From the NCBI GenBank assembly GCA_963931865.1, contig OZ007505.1:14615495-14679494 (forward strand): 64,000 nt of DNA, read 5' to 3'. The DNA is from Axinella damicornis (Eukaryota > Porifera > Demospongiae > Axinellida > Axinellidae). Below the pieces are notes generated by a model. The model searched no databases and had not been told where the DNA came from. It saw only the letters and a program-made list of their open reading frames with translations. The first letter of the stretch is position 1. Every line of letters begins with the position of its first letter. Shown here in pieces: positions 10,721-50,321 of this stretch. The position numbers and the translations under genes were made by a program.

Positions 10721-11342
10721 CAAGAGCGCATAAGTAGATCGCCCGCCCGGAGTAAGAGCGTGTAACTTCCGGGAAATTCAAACCGGGCAAAATACATGAT
10801 GTTGTACTAAAAATAGCTATAGCATGTCTAAACACTCTTGTAGTGATTCTTTCCGCCACGTGATAATTGACTAGAGCGGCGACACTGTGGTCATTATTCT
10901 GTGTTGTTGTGCACAGCTGTGTAGTTCTGACTGCAGGAAGCGACAACGACGGCTACCAGAGAACGCTCTGCTCTATATACGGCTGTGCTGAAGGCTAACC
11001 TCGTCGTATCCAGGCTGTACGATCGAGGCTATAACCTAGTCTATACTCGAACACAGTCACAACAACGGTTATTGTGTGGATGTGCTTACCTGAGGCTGGA
11101 GGTGGAGGACGTCGACATCAGCAACAATCGCCACGGTGGGTTGATTAAGCTCCGCCGGAGCCGAATTGCTAGCCACTTAGATCTTTGCACTTTGCTAACG
11201 CGTTCACAATCACTGCCGTACGGCTTCAGGTGCAACCGGATGTCCTATTTTTAGTACAACTCAAGTATTCCGCCTGCACCACGGGCGCCTATTGAAGTTA
11301 CACGCTCTTACTCCGGGCGGGCGATCTACTTATGCGCTCTTG
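10721..11342. mobile_element. 622-bp non-autonomous DNA transposon with 48-bp terminal inverted repeats
   Basis: The left terminus (10,721–10,768, beginning CAAGAGCGCATAAGTAGATC) is an exact reverse complement of the right terminus (11,295–11,342). Internal complementarity continues with TTGTACTAAAAATAG near 10,803 and its complement near 11,243. Both sides are flanked by CCCGTAC (10,714–10,720 and 11,343–11,349), a plausible 7-bp target-site duplication, although the left C residues belong to a poly-C run. No transposase is encoded; an 89-codon + strand frame inside shows no domain. Confidence 0.85.
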
Positions 11343-11734
11343 CCCGTACAAATGCCACATTTGGAATCTTCTCCACTAGAGGTTTCGAATTATGTCAATT
11401 TTGTCAAGGTATTCGTATGGGACAGAGTATAAGGGAGCTGGGAGGAATGTGAAAGTGAAAGTTACTACTAATCCTCCCCCCCCCCCCCCCCCCCCCCCGG
11501 CCACACCCCTACATGCTACCTGGTACACTGTAATAAGCTGGTAACACATACCAACAACTCATGTTTCACCACACCCACCTTTACAAGGTGACTGCAGGCT
11601 GTATGGTCCCTCAATCTGGGCTCTCGCTGCCTCCAGAGTCATTGCAACAGTTCCTCGGTCGTCATGCCTGAACATTGTGTACACATCGGTGTACCAATCG
11701 TACGAGCGGGGTTGTTCCCTTTAGTTGTTCATGC

Positions 11735-13240
11735 AGTAACTGGATTAGTGGTCATATATAATGGGCTATGATCTCCTCCGGGATGTCTGCATGTGGGTAG
11801 GTGCTGGAAGGAGGTTCCGAAGGTCAACAATACCTGTACTGGTGATGGAGAAGTTGGACCACAGCCTGGAGATCTACTGGAGGGTGCCCCTGGTCTTCCC
11901 CTCCCCATCAAGACGTCACTACTGGCAGACGTAAAGTGAGGGTTGGTCTACTTGCACACTCATCACCCTTCTGTTGTCCACTGAACCTCACCGCCAATGT
12001 ATGATTGATACCACCTACATTGAGAAGCTGCGACCGGCAAGTACAACATGTACAATCGTCATAGTTCATTGTCGCCGTGGAAATCCCACCTTACTGCTAT
12101 TTATCCGCATAGCAAAATGTCTGGTACACTCTGTTGTCCACTGAGACTTTACCGTCTACATCTTATTACTGACTGATAGCCAAGATCGGTGACCTAGGAA
12201 ACGCTAATCTGCAACCAGGACAGCTGGCCAGGAATGTCACATGCATCCCCAGAACATTAGTGTATATGCCTCCTGAAGCAGTTGATGATGGCTCATGGTA
12301 TGGTCCCGGATTGGACATCTCCTCGTTCGGACATCTTGCTCTCTTCACCCTTGCTCCTTGTGCTGATAGTGGGTAAACAACTAGCCAATTGATCACCTGG
12401 AACCCATTACAGTAGTCGTGAGTAGTGTTGGCTGCATCGACGTTGCCCTAATCTGGGAGTTCTTAATGCAACCATTTACCCGCCCATATTAGTCCATTGA
12501 CTTCAAGCTGTTCCACACTCCCATAGGAGCCAGCTCTCAGCTTTCTACTTGCAGGGTGGGCCTTGGGGAGTACGAATCGTTGTAGTTCATGATTGAGGAT
12601 TTGTTGTCCTGGAAATGTCTGGTACATTTGTCACCCTCAAGACCGCACCGCCAATAATGTATTACTGGTGCCATCACTGGTAGCAAAGATCTGTGATCTG
12701 GGAAATGCTTGTATTGAGAAGCTGCAACCGGGACAGCTGGCCAGGACTCTCACACGTCAAAATGTCTGATACACCCGTCACCTTGTCCACAGAGACCTCA
12801 CCGCCAATAACATATTACTGACACCATCACTGGTGGCCAAGATCAGCGACCTGGGAAATGCTTGCATTGAGAAGCTGCGACTGGGACAGTTGGCCAAGAC
12901 CCTCATCAGAACATTTGTCTCCCGAAATTGAGGGTTCACTATATTGCCCCAGATTAGGCATCTTTTCATTCGGACATGTTGCCCTCTTCACCCGTGTCAC
13001 TTAGGGAACTTGTGCTGATAGGGGGTAAATGTCTAGCCAATCCATCACCTGGAACTCATCGCAATATTTGAGCGTACTTTTGGCTGTACCGACCGTTTCC
13101 TTTAATAGCCCGTTGACTTCAAGCTGTCTCACACTCCCGTAGGAGCCAACTCTCAGTGTTCTACTTGTAGGGTGGGCCTCGGGAAGTACGAATCGTTGTA
13201 GTTCATTGTCGCCCTGGAAATCCTCCTTTACCGCCATCTT
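11735..13240. pseudogene. Array of protein-kinase fragments in both orientations
   Basis: On the + strand, a hinge-like PVLVMEKLDHSLEIY lies near 11,830–11,880 and SLLADV…LVYLHTHHPSVVH near 11,915–11,980. A segment at 12,178–12,378 runs from AKIGDLGNANLQPGQLA (DFG-like loop) through TLVYMPPEA (APE-like) to LDISSFGHLALFTL. Near 12,665 is AKICDLGNACIEKL. At 12,776–12,910 HLVHRDLTANNILL is followed by AKISDLGNACIEKL, giving the HRD catalytic loop and DLG. On the − strand, two N-lobe pieces carry a glycine loop: GSYGSVEQLEVNGLIWAGK near 12,470–12,590, and GSYGSVRQLEVNGLL near 13,085–13,215. Stops and deletions separate the pieces, so none can be an active kinase. The family resembles tyrosine-kinase-like proteins I associate with sponges. 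Confidence 0.75.
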
Positions 13241-13468
13241 TGCTACTAAAAGTGGGTGGCCACGTGGGAAAGTACACTAATGACATTCCATAAATTCCTG
13301 TCATAATTAATTCTAAGCCCCACCTACACACACATGCTCAAAAAAACTAATACAACTTCTCCTCTAAAGCTAGATATGGGTTGGATCACATGGGTTCGTT
13401 GGTTTGTATTATTATGCTATCATCCATAATAATTATGCATGCTTTTGTAGTGCTACATCTCGACATAG

Positions 13469-13561
13469 TCTCGCGGGCCAGACGTTCGCGGCGCGCGGAG
13501 GGGAGGGCGGCGCGCGGCGCCCTCCCCTCCGCGCGCCGCGAACGTCTGGCCCGCGAGACTA
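13469..13561. repeat. GC-rich near-perfect palindrome
   Basis: An inverted repeat with arms of about 44 bp. It begins AGTCTCGCGGGCCAGACGTT and ends with the exact complement AACGTCTGGCCCGCGAGACT; the centre is GCGC-rich. Its outer motif AACGTCTGGCC…GCGAGACTA recurs at about 55,511–55,535 beside a second GC-rich inverted repeat, so this is a dispersed foldback family. The flanks 13,240–13,468 and 13,562–14,180 show no gene. Confidence 0.85.
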
Positions 13562-14362
13562 TTCTCGACACTACCCTTATAAGTGAAAGCTCAATTGCAT
13601 TGTTGCATGCATGCATGACAGCATTATCATGATAACAATCTAATGGTCTCAATGGTGTACATGTGCTACTTACAATTATACACAATCACTGAATATTATG
13701 TTTGTTTGAGTAGGTCCTGGGCTCCTGGTAGGTATATGCACATTTCGGTAGTCGATGGAGGCTTGGTTAAGTTTGGACAGCATGCCCGCACTATCCCACT
13801 GCACCCTCCTGGATATTAAGAGTACACCGGGAGAAGGATCACCTACAGCAAATACTGGCTACCAGAAAGTGTAACCTACAGAACATATATAGCTACCGGT
13901 GGTGAGCACCCATGCATGCAGCTGTCTCTTATATAGTGAGAATACACTGTCTCCTAGTGAGAATACATGCAGCTGTATGTAACTAAAAGGATCTGCACAT
14001 AGTTGGGGGCCGGTATCCTCCCCCAACTTTCCTAGAGGTAGGATGATGTGAAACGTACTGGACTGATCAGGACTACCGATCAATTAAAACTGGCCAGCTC
14101 CATTGGTTGCACAACGAACCATTCTTTGGCACATACACTGTGGCCTTGCTCCGACTTTGACCCGTCTCCTGCATTTCGTAGTTAATTACATCATGGCATT
14201 TCGAGCCTTTAATGCATGATCAGCCCAAGATAATATATTATTGTCATGTCATCTGCAATATTAATAATTGACAATCCCTTGTAGAGGCAGTTCAAATCAA
14301 TGATGAGTAGCTACTATAACACCTGCTAGTAAGTACAGTCATGATGACAGTAAATCTTCCAG

Positions 14363-26658
<12,296 letters not shown>

Positions 26659-27933
26659 CTGCATGGTGACAGAGGCACCAGATCAAAGTGGACAGTGCTC
26701 CATATATATACCGTACATTGTAGTTGCAGTTAATTTTGCGGTGGGGAAATTTTGGGGGTATTCGCGGATGAAGTAAGACCGCAAATATTAAACGCATGAA
26801 ATATTTTTCCATAGCTAGTCGCTAGGCATAACAGTTACTGTCCTTCATGTTCCTGGGCCCACGCTCACACAGTAGCTACCTCTACCCCGGCTGTTGCTTT
26901 GCTGTAGACGTGGTAGCCACAGCTCAATCGCTAACTCGTCCTAGCTCCATTGGCGCGATCGCACGTGCCAATAGTAAAAAATAATAATTTGTGAACGAAT
27001 TATAAGCACCTAGAGCCCAGGCACCCGTGAATGTTGGCTGTACCCACAAGCTGCTCCAGAAAGCTGGCCAGACTTAGGAAGGCAAACTGGAAGGTTTTAA
27101 ATGCAGAGTACAAGATGCCCGAGAAAGGGAAAATGGCAACAAGAGAGTCTGGAACAGAGAGAGCAACGATGACAAGCTGCCTAGAATGGGACGGCCAAGG
27201 AGGCAACAAGATCAAGATCGAGAGTCCAGAACAGAGAGAGCAATGACTACAAGCTGACCAAAAAGAAACGAGAAATCAGTAACCAACGTAAGCAATGTAT
27301 TGATGCTCGTAGTCTTCGGAAAAAGTTTGTAATCGTATACAATCCCATGCGGCATGCCCCACACCTCCTGTAAAGACGGTTCGTTTTCACACCCGAGGGT
27401 CAATGTTCATTCACACAGCAAAGGAGTGGAGCTGGTCACACTAAAGAAACCAATGAGACAGATGGCACAGATGCAGAAAGCAGCTAGTGAAATTGCCGTG
27501 AGAGCCATTCCTGATGACTGAATGGATAATCTCACCTACTCTACAGCCTCTGTGGGAGGCACCTCCCGACCCATTCCTGAAAACGCATGCATGTATGTAC
27601 AGTTGATTGTGTTTGTGACCATGGTTTATAACTGCCTTAATTGTAAGCTATTTTCAAATTATCAAGACCAGTGTATTTTTACCCCGTGCGCATGCGCAGC
27701 AGGGGTAGAGTGATCGGTTTGTCTGTCAGTCAGTCAGTCAGTCTGTCCGTCCAAGCGGTTTGAGCAGTGAAGTCCTTGTTGAAGGCTTATTTCAGTAAAG
27801 AAGTGTCAGAATTCAGAAAATACTAGCGTCTACATAACTCACAGACCAGAGATCTACTCGAGAGGCTGAGAAAAGCTGCGTGAAAGTCGTGCTTCTAATT
27901 TATATAACTTGACCACACCCTATTTCTAACATT

Positions 27934-28133
27934 NNNNNNNNNNNNNNNNNNNNNNNNNNNNNNNNNNNNNNNNNNNNNNNNNNNNNNNNNNNNNNNNNNN
28001 NNNNNNNNNNNNNNNNNNNNNNNNNNNNNNNNNNNNNNNNNNNNNNNNNNNNNNNNNNNNNNNNNNNNNNNNNNNNNNNNNNNNNNNNNNNNNNNNNNNN
28101 NNNNNNNNNNNNNNNNNNNNNNNNNNNNNNNNN
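27934..28133. other. Assembly gap (run of N)
   Basis: About 200 undetermined bases. Copy A homology ends exactly at the left edge. The sequence to the right does not continue the copy B sequence. Confidence 1.
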
Positions 28134-28350
28134 GCTACGGCGAGTTAGTCCCGTTCCCTAACGGTGAGTCGCAACCGGGGTTGCAACGCGGCTATCGTTC
28201 GGTACTTGAGAGCACTCTAAATAATTTCTGATCTTCCCTATATATAGCTATCATGGTACTCACGTCATGTGTGATAATTGGAACGAACTGTCACACTTAG
28301 CTTGTGCTACCATTAACCGCGGCTACCAGGAGTGCGGTCGCCCCTCGAAA
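28134..28350. repeat. Truncated dispersed repeat ending CTCCTGGTAGCCGCG (inverted)
   Basis: The right end, CGCGGCTACCAGGAGTGCGG, is the reverse complement of the left end of the copy-B-specific insertion at 39,150. Further shared strings are found inside both. The left side is cut by the gap. Confidence 0.6.
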
Positions 28351-28426
28351 TAGGACACTTATTTGCACTTTATAACATATCAAAACAGAACTGATGTGAA
28401 CGCATCAAGTAAAAATGGAACCTTAT

Positions 28427-29116
28427 ACCCCGTTTACACGACGCAAAACAACCGTGCTGGCACGGTTTAGTACGGTTCGGTACGGTTATTAAATTGCCGT
28501 GTAAACGCTAACTGAACTGTACTGAACCGTTGCTAGAATAACCGTTCTTGGACCACCTAACCGTGCCGTGCCAGCACAGTTAGAACCGTTCTGCTAGCGG
28601 TCTCAATCCAGTACCGGTTAGAACCGTTCTGCTAGCGGTCTCAATCCAGTACCGGAACCTAACGAAGACCGTATGACCGCAGTGAGCACTTACTGAGTGT
28701 ACAACGTACCTGTGACGAACCCACTCTCTCCTCGGTGCTTTCAGAGTAGCCAATAATAGCTGTGAAAGAAGTATGACAAGCACAGCATGTTGTCTTGCTC
28801 TGCGTTGAATGAACAACGTCGTACCCGGCTTGGCGTGGCTTCTACTCCGACTGCCAGTGTTCTGTAAACGAACGCATACATCGTAACAGCAGATCGAGAA
28901 ACTTTCCGCAAACGCGAGGTAGCCATAGAGCTAGCTCTAGCTAGCTGCAGAGCACTTATACTGATGCGCACGTGTTCGATCATGCACTCAATAATTGATT
29001 CAGCACGGTTATCTTTTGATGTAGTGTAAACGCACGCCGGCACGGTTTCGAGCGCGGTACGGTTCGGTTATCTTGGGCACGGATCGGTTATTTTTGTGCC
29101 GTGTAAACAAGGTATT
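28427..29116. mobile_element. Inverted-repeat element with TTA target duplication (PIF/Harbinger-like)
   Basis: The left end reads TACCCCGTTTACACGACGCA. The right end is the near-complement, ending GTGCCGTGTAAACAAGGTA. TTA flanks both ends, as expected for PIF/Harbinger-type insertions with a 3-bp TWA duplication. The subterminal regions are rich in ACGGTT/AACCGT motifs. A 39-bp segment containing GTTCTGCTAGCGGTCTCAAT is tandemly duplicated at about 28,578–28,655. No transposase is present, so it is non-autonomous. Confidence 0.7.
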
Positions 29117-29278
29117 AGTCACACATCCCACTTTGCACCCCCCTGAAATGGGAATTGGTTCTAAATGTGTTTCAGAAGATTTCCAAGAATTGATTTTCTC
29201 CAATTTTCAGGCATTTCTTCGAAGGGGGTGCACAAGTTTTAATCCATTTTTAAGCAATTTGGACAATTATACACACAT

Positions 29279-30357
29279 AACCAAATTGCCAGACGCAATG
29301 CCACTTTAGTTGGTTGGTTGTTTCTCCCCCTCAAGCAAAAAAGTACTCGGAGTGGCAATTTGGTACTTGCAGCCATCAAAACCGCCTCCTTATTCCCCCC
29401 TAGGCCCTCTCGCTACCTCAATTTCAGCTCTGCGCACGGGCGTCCTCTTGGTGGACGTGGGCGCCCGCAGCCCACTCGCTGCCTGTACCTTCAAGTGATT
29501 CGACCCAGCCAAGTGTTTTCTGACGTGATATACGCTCAGTGATGAGAGATCTGCCCCACAACTGCAGAGCTTCTTGGTAGGAGGACGCGCTTCTTCCACG
29601 GCCTCGGATCGTCAACGCGCTTCTTCCACGGCCTCGGATCATCAACGCGCTCGTCAACCTTCATTGCACATGGCCATTACTATTATTATTATTAAATTTT
29701 AATGACAAATAAAGGCCAGGAGGGCCTATTAGTCAGGAAAATTGCACAAACAGACGTCTAGCTATATAGCTAGTGGATAGATTCACAGTGAGGGGCTCTT
29801 GACAGAAAGCCTTGCTGTACTGTGTGGGCTAGCAGTGGCAGCAGTTTGGAGTCCGTGCTAGTCATTATGAAGAGGAACTTGTCCGTAGGAGATTTGTGCT
29901 CAAATGGTGGTAGTATTTTAGAGCAGTGTTGAAATAGTTTTTGCCTGCTGAGCAATGGACAATTTATTAAGAAATGTTGTTCATCTTCTAATACTCCACA
30001 GAGGTCGCACTGTCTCTCCTCCACCGGGGTTGGAGTTGGGACAGTGTAGCGGCCAGTCTCGATTTTCAGGCCATGGGCACTACATCACGTGCGAGAGGGA
30101 CTCTGAGGTATGGAGGTAGGTCGAGGTAAGGCTCATACTCCAAGGTGTTTTTAAAGAGCCTGTATGTTCTTAGCTTGCTTGAGGCCGTCAGTGACCTTAC
30201 TCGTGCACCTCCGTATATCTGATGTCTTGGACCGTATACCTCTGTATACTACGCAACGTCATTATGACGTCATTGTTGGTTGTTGGTACATGGTTCGCAG
30301 CCAGGTCAAGGCAAAAAAGGGGATTGCGTCGGCAAAAAAATGAACGGTGGCCCCGTG
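29279..30357. mobile_element. Inverted third copy of the CACGGGGCCAC-end element, interrupted by a LINE fragment
   Basis: The left part (29,279–29,665) and right part (30,205–30,357) are reverse complements of the element at 18,713–19,268. The outermost bases of the left end are missing. Near 29,580–29,645 a short stretch (GCGCTTCTTCCACGGCCTCG) is duplicated. The middle (about 29,677–30,205) is a separate insertion. This nesting shows the LINE fragment is the younger arrival. Confidence 0.75.
29677..30205 (-). mobile_element. 5'-truncated non-LTR retrotransposon (LINE) 3' end
   Basis: The − strand frame 29,770–30,024 encodes RQCDLCGVLEDEQHFLINCP, a Cys-x2-Cys…His…Cys motif seen in the C-terminal tails of LINE-type polymerases. 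It is followed by a stop, a short 3' tail, and a (TAA)n-like end at about 29,680–29,697. The flanks CATTACT and CCTTACT give a possible 5-bp TTACT target duplication. Only the last 85 codons remain, so it is a dead-on-arrival copy. Confidence 0.65.
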
Positions 30358-30412
30358 CACATAACAGAAAACAAACTACTTACTACTATACAGTAGAATA
30401 TAAGAACCATGC

Positions 30413-30413
<1 letters not shown>

Positions 30414-30445
<32 letters not shown>

Positions 30446-30630
30446 TACCCACCCCTCTACCCCATGCACCCCCCACCTCTGCCCCATGCACCCCCCAGAC
30501 CCACCCCTCTGCCCCATGCTTGCCCCACCCCCCACCCCCCAGGCTTGCCCGCGCCCCACCCCCCAGGCTTGCCCCACCCCCCAGGCTTGCCCCACCCCCC
30601 AGGCTTGCCCCACCCCCCTAGGCTTGGCCC
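30414..30630. repeat. Poly-C tract and C-rich tandem repeat
   Basis: A 32-bp C run (30,414–30,445) is followed by imperfect units such as CCCCACCCCCCAGGCTTGCC. Pro-rich or Gly-rich open frames on both strands are artefacts of this composition. Confidence 0.9.
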
Positions 30631-30870
30631 ACCCAAGCAGTGAAAGGTAGAGCAAAGGTAAGGTTAGGGTGAGGGCTCACCTCACCTTAACCTCACCTGA
30701 GCAGTACCTAGCCCGCGAATGACTTCGGCACTGCGGGAACCTCTCTTTTTATACAAGCAGAAGCTGGCCGGCAACGCGCGCGCCGGTAGACCTAATCCTC
30801 TTATTTGAGTGGTTGGTTCACATTTTGGCGGCAAAATTATACCAGCTGTGCACGGCGCAGACGGTAGTCA

Positions 30871-33175
30871 ATGGTGACCTTGTCTGTCTCTGTCGATTTT
30901 CGTCGGTCTCCAATGGCGTTGGCCTCAGGCCCTAGTTCTGCTAATGGCGTTCCCTCTGTTATAGTTGACTCCGAATGCTGTTCTTGCAAGTTGGGTCCCA
31001 CGCCGCTTGGGAACAAATTTGAAGGCTGGGTGTATGGGCGATGGCCCTGGGAACCTGAACGAGCTGTGCCAGTTGACTGAGCTCCATTTCTCCATCTCGT
31101 TGCAGGGTGAGTGGGAGGGGAGAATAGGGGGTAGAGAGGAAGAAAAGCAACTCAGGGAGGAGGGAGGCGCTAGGCAGCTGCAGATGTCAACTCTCCTGTA
31201 CATAATAATCCTGTACAGAGATGGGCTGGCTTAGGCTCGGTACCCGACTAATGCTGGCTAGTTATGAATCTACTCAGCATTGTGCATTCAGGTGACCTGG
31301 TCTACAGTTGAAATAGTTCACCTAGGATACAGAGAGTATAAGTTGTGATGGCCCAGGCCTTTGCCAGACCTCAAAGAAAACAGGACCAATGTCTTGTGAG
31401 GCAAACTGTATTCTACACTTGAGTGTGCCCTGGGTTTACTACATGGAATGGCAACTACTTGTATAAAATTTAATACACAAATGCAGTGTCCATGCAGTGC
31501 TTCTGTAAGTCTCTAATGATCCCAGAAATACAGTACAATGCTGATGATTGCCTCCCTTGGACAAGAGAGAGCGAGTGGGTAGTGAGAGGGGATCCGGAGG
31601 GGAGAACTAGTGGTGTTTGTAATCAGATTCTCACAGGTCAGATGTTTGTGGTGCGTGAGGTGAAGGGAATAGAACGTCCAGTCAGGTTTTCGTGGACGTC
31701 GCCGCTCGAAATGGCTGCATGTATTGTTTGTGCCGTTCGGGAGAACCGGTGGTATGGGTAGTGAAGATTGACAATCGAGGCAAGCAGGTGTGTAGGTAGT
31801 ATCCCAATGCTGCGTTCCTGTTGTGGGAAATTGCTTTGAGCCAGTTACAAAATGTACATAATCGAAAGATGACAGATGTGACATAATACATTGTTCCAGG
31901 CCATCACTATACCTGGAATGTGGATTTCTTCACCCTCTCCCCTCTCCTCTCACATACTTATCTACACACACATGCACACAGCCTCCATGTATAGTGTGAG
32001 GCCTCAAAGAGAGGGTCCTGCCATGGTGACAGCACACCTGCGAGTAGAATTTGAGGAGGATTCGGGGGAGCCAACTCAAGATCTCTCTTCCCCTTCCCAC
32101 TAGGTGGTGTTCCTCTTCACCACATGCTGGCGCTCGTGGGTTGCTACCTGTGGATCCACAAATGCCGACACTAGGAAGAGTAAGTCACTGGTTGGTCAAT
32201 TCCAGCCCAAGCTGGGAAATGGCTTAGCCTTGTTCAAAACTGAATGAGGAGTCTGTGAGGAATGTGAACTGTGTAAATGCACACTCCTGGCAGGGGGAAA
32301 ACATTCTGTGTAATGTGAAGAAGCTAATCAAGCATTGCAGCACTCAGGAGAGGTGCACAATGATTCTAACTAACCTGTGATTGTGTACCGACGCTTCCGT
32401 GCGTATATACGGATTCCCCACTTGCCATGATGTATGGTGAAGCACAAGGAATTGTTCTCATAGTTGTACGCTCCTTCCCGTTATCGGCTCCCGGCACACA
32501 TGCAAGCCTGTGGTGGGTATAAATTTAGAGGGTTTGCATGTTTAACCTATGTTCGTTTGCCATTTTTCAAGACAATAATTATTAAGGCAAGCACAACTAG
32601 GATAGTATAACACATCTTGGACCACAGTCATATTATTGCGTGGCATTATGTCAACCACCACATCAATATATTAATGTGCGTCCGTGTGTGTGTGTGTGAT
32701 GGAAGTGGGATGTTTGTGGGGCGGGACTAGACTAGTGACGTGCGACTCTGCGAAGAATCGCTTCCATCACACACACACACACACACAAGAATGTTCGAGA
32801 ACATTGGGCATGGGCTGGAATCTTCCAGAACAGGTGAGGCTACAAGCGGACGTAATCGGGGAGCTGCAGTTGAAGTGGACGCAATCGGGGAGCAGCAGTT
32901 GAAGCGGACGCAATCGGGGAGCAGCAGCTCTGCACAGAGAGCTGTCCGGCACCGGATTACTCACGTAGGCGAACGAGGGTGAAGTAGTTGAGCGAGCGAA
33001 GCGAGTGAAGCTACTTATATATATGATTGTGGAAACAACAGTTACTGCATGCTGATGTTCTGCGTGTGATTATTATCCTTACAGGTGGCGATCGAGGGGT
33101 CAAGAATTTCATCATCTGGCAATCACTACAAGGGAACTCATTATCGGTATCTGTATGTTGAGCCATCTACTAGGA
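30871..33175 (+). other. Possible unidentified gene with exon-like segments
   Basis: Several exon-like pieces lie in order on the + strand, but no family is recognised. At 30,871 an ATG opens a 69-codon frame (MVTLSVSVDFRRSPMALASG…). A good donor (CAG|GTGAGT) lies near 31,106. An acceptor CAG at about 31,637 precedes a frame reading QMFVVREVKGIERPVRFSW. Near 31,980 an acceptor precedes SMYSVRPQREGPAMV. At 32,101–32,179 a segment reading VVFLFTTCWRSWVATCGST ends at a GTAAGT donor. It splices in frame to 33,086 and ends at a TGA near 33,160. I could not join all pieces into one frame, so this could be a gene, a pseudogene or chance. Confidence 0.25.
32675..33015 (+). mobile_element. Second copy of the minisatellite-core element
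   Basis: This is the inverted counterpart of the copy-A insertion at 15,211–15,713. It starts near CGTCCGTGTGTG, shares GGAAGTGGGATGTT and GGGCGGGACTAGACTA, and has only about three core units (CGGACGCAATCGGGGAGCAG). It ends at GCGAACGAGGGTGAAGTAG. A direct CA/GT microsatellite pair flanks its first 100 bp. Confidence 0.7.
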
Positions 33176-33359
33176 CCATAATTTGTACATGTGAGCTAGG
33201 TTTAGAGTGGTTTTTGGTTTGTGCTTCATCTAGCTGTCATTGCTCGTTTAGCTGAATAATCTTGTTGTGCCTGTCATGATCACCTGTCATGTCATCCGTG
33301 TTGTCCTGTTTGTGTTTATATTTAAGGCATATGCAAAACCGTCATTGATGAATTAATAA

Positions 33360-33800
33360 TATTATTGCACGCATGGGGAGTGCATAATTATGTTTTGCAC
33401 TGCATAATTGCATGTAGTGCATAATTATGTCATGCACTATCATGAACACTGCATAATTATGTCATGCACTATCATGAACACTGGTATAGCTAGCGGGCAG
33501 TAGCCTACACCATATATGGTGTAGGCTACTGCCTAGCTAGCTAGCTACTGCCAAGTATTGAAAATGCATGCAACTATATAGTTGCATGCATTTTCAATAC
33601 TTGGCAGTAGCTAGCCTCATTCGCATGGCACTCAAGTTAAGTGCCTAGCTGGGAATGAGGCTAGGCGTTCACATATATGGCACTCAAGTGCCTAGCTGGG
33701 AATGAGGCTAGGCATGCAGTATAGCTAGCCTCATTTGCATGGCACTCAAGTGCCTAGTGAGGCTATAGGCAGTAGCTATAGCCTCATTCGCATGGCACTC
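33360..33800. repeat. Cluster of perfect palindromes and GCATGGCACTCAAGTG repeats
   Basis: GCAGTAGCCTACACCATATA is followed by its exact complement (about 33,496–33,531). A second perfect palindrome, 64 bp, starts TACTGCCAAGTATTGAAAAT (about 33,546–33,609). To the right, CCTCATTCGCATGGCACTCA and CTAGCTGGGAATGAGGCTA recur three or four times to 33,800. To the left, a GCATAATTATGTCATGCACT unit is duplicated near 33,420–33,480. No gene is present. Confidence 0.85.
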
Positions 33801-34023
33801 AAGTATAAGCATGCATGCGTACAGGGACTTACCTCAGTCTTATACAGAGCTAGAGTGCCTCGAAACTTTGATTGACGCATTGGTTAATTACATCATGGCA
33901 TTTCAACATTATCATCTGCAATATTAATATGACAATCCCATGTAGAGGCAGTTCAATTCAATGATGAGCAGCTACTATAACACCTGTTAGTAAGTACAGT
34001 CATGGTGACAGTAAATCTTCCAG

Positions 34024-50321
<16,298 letters not shown>

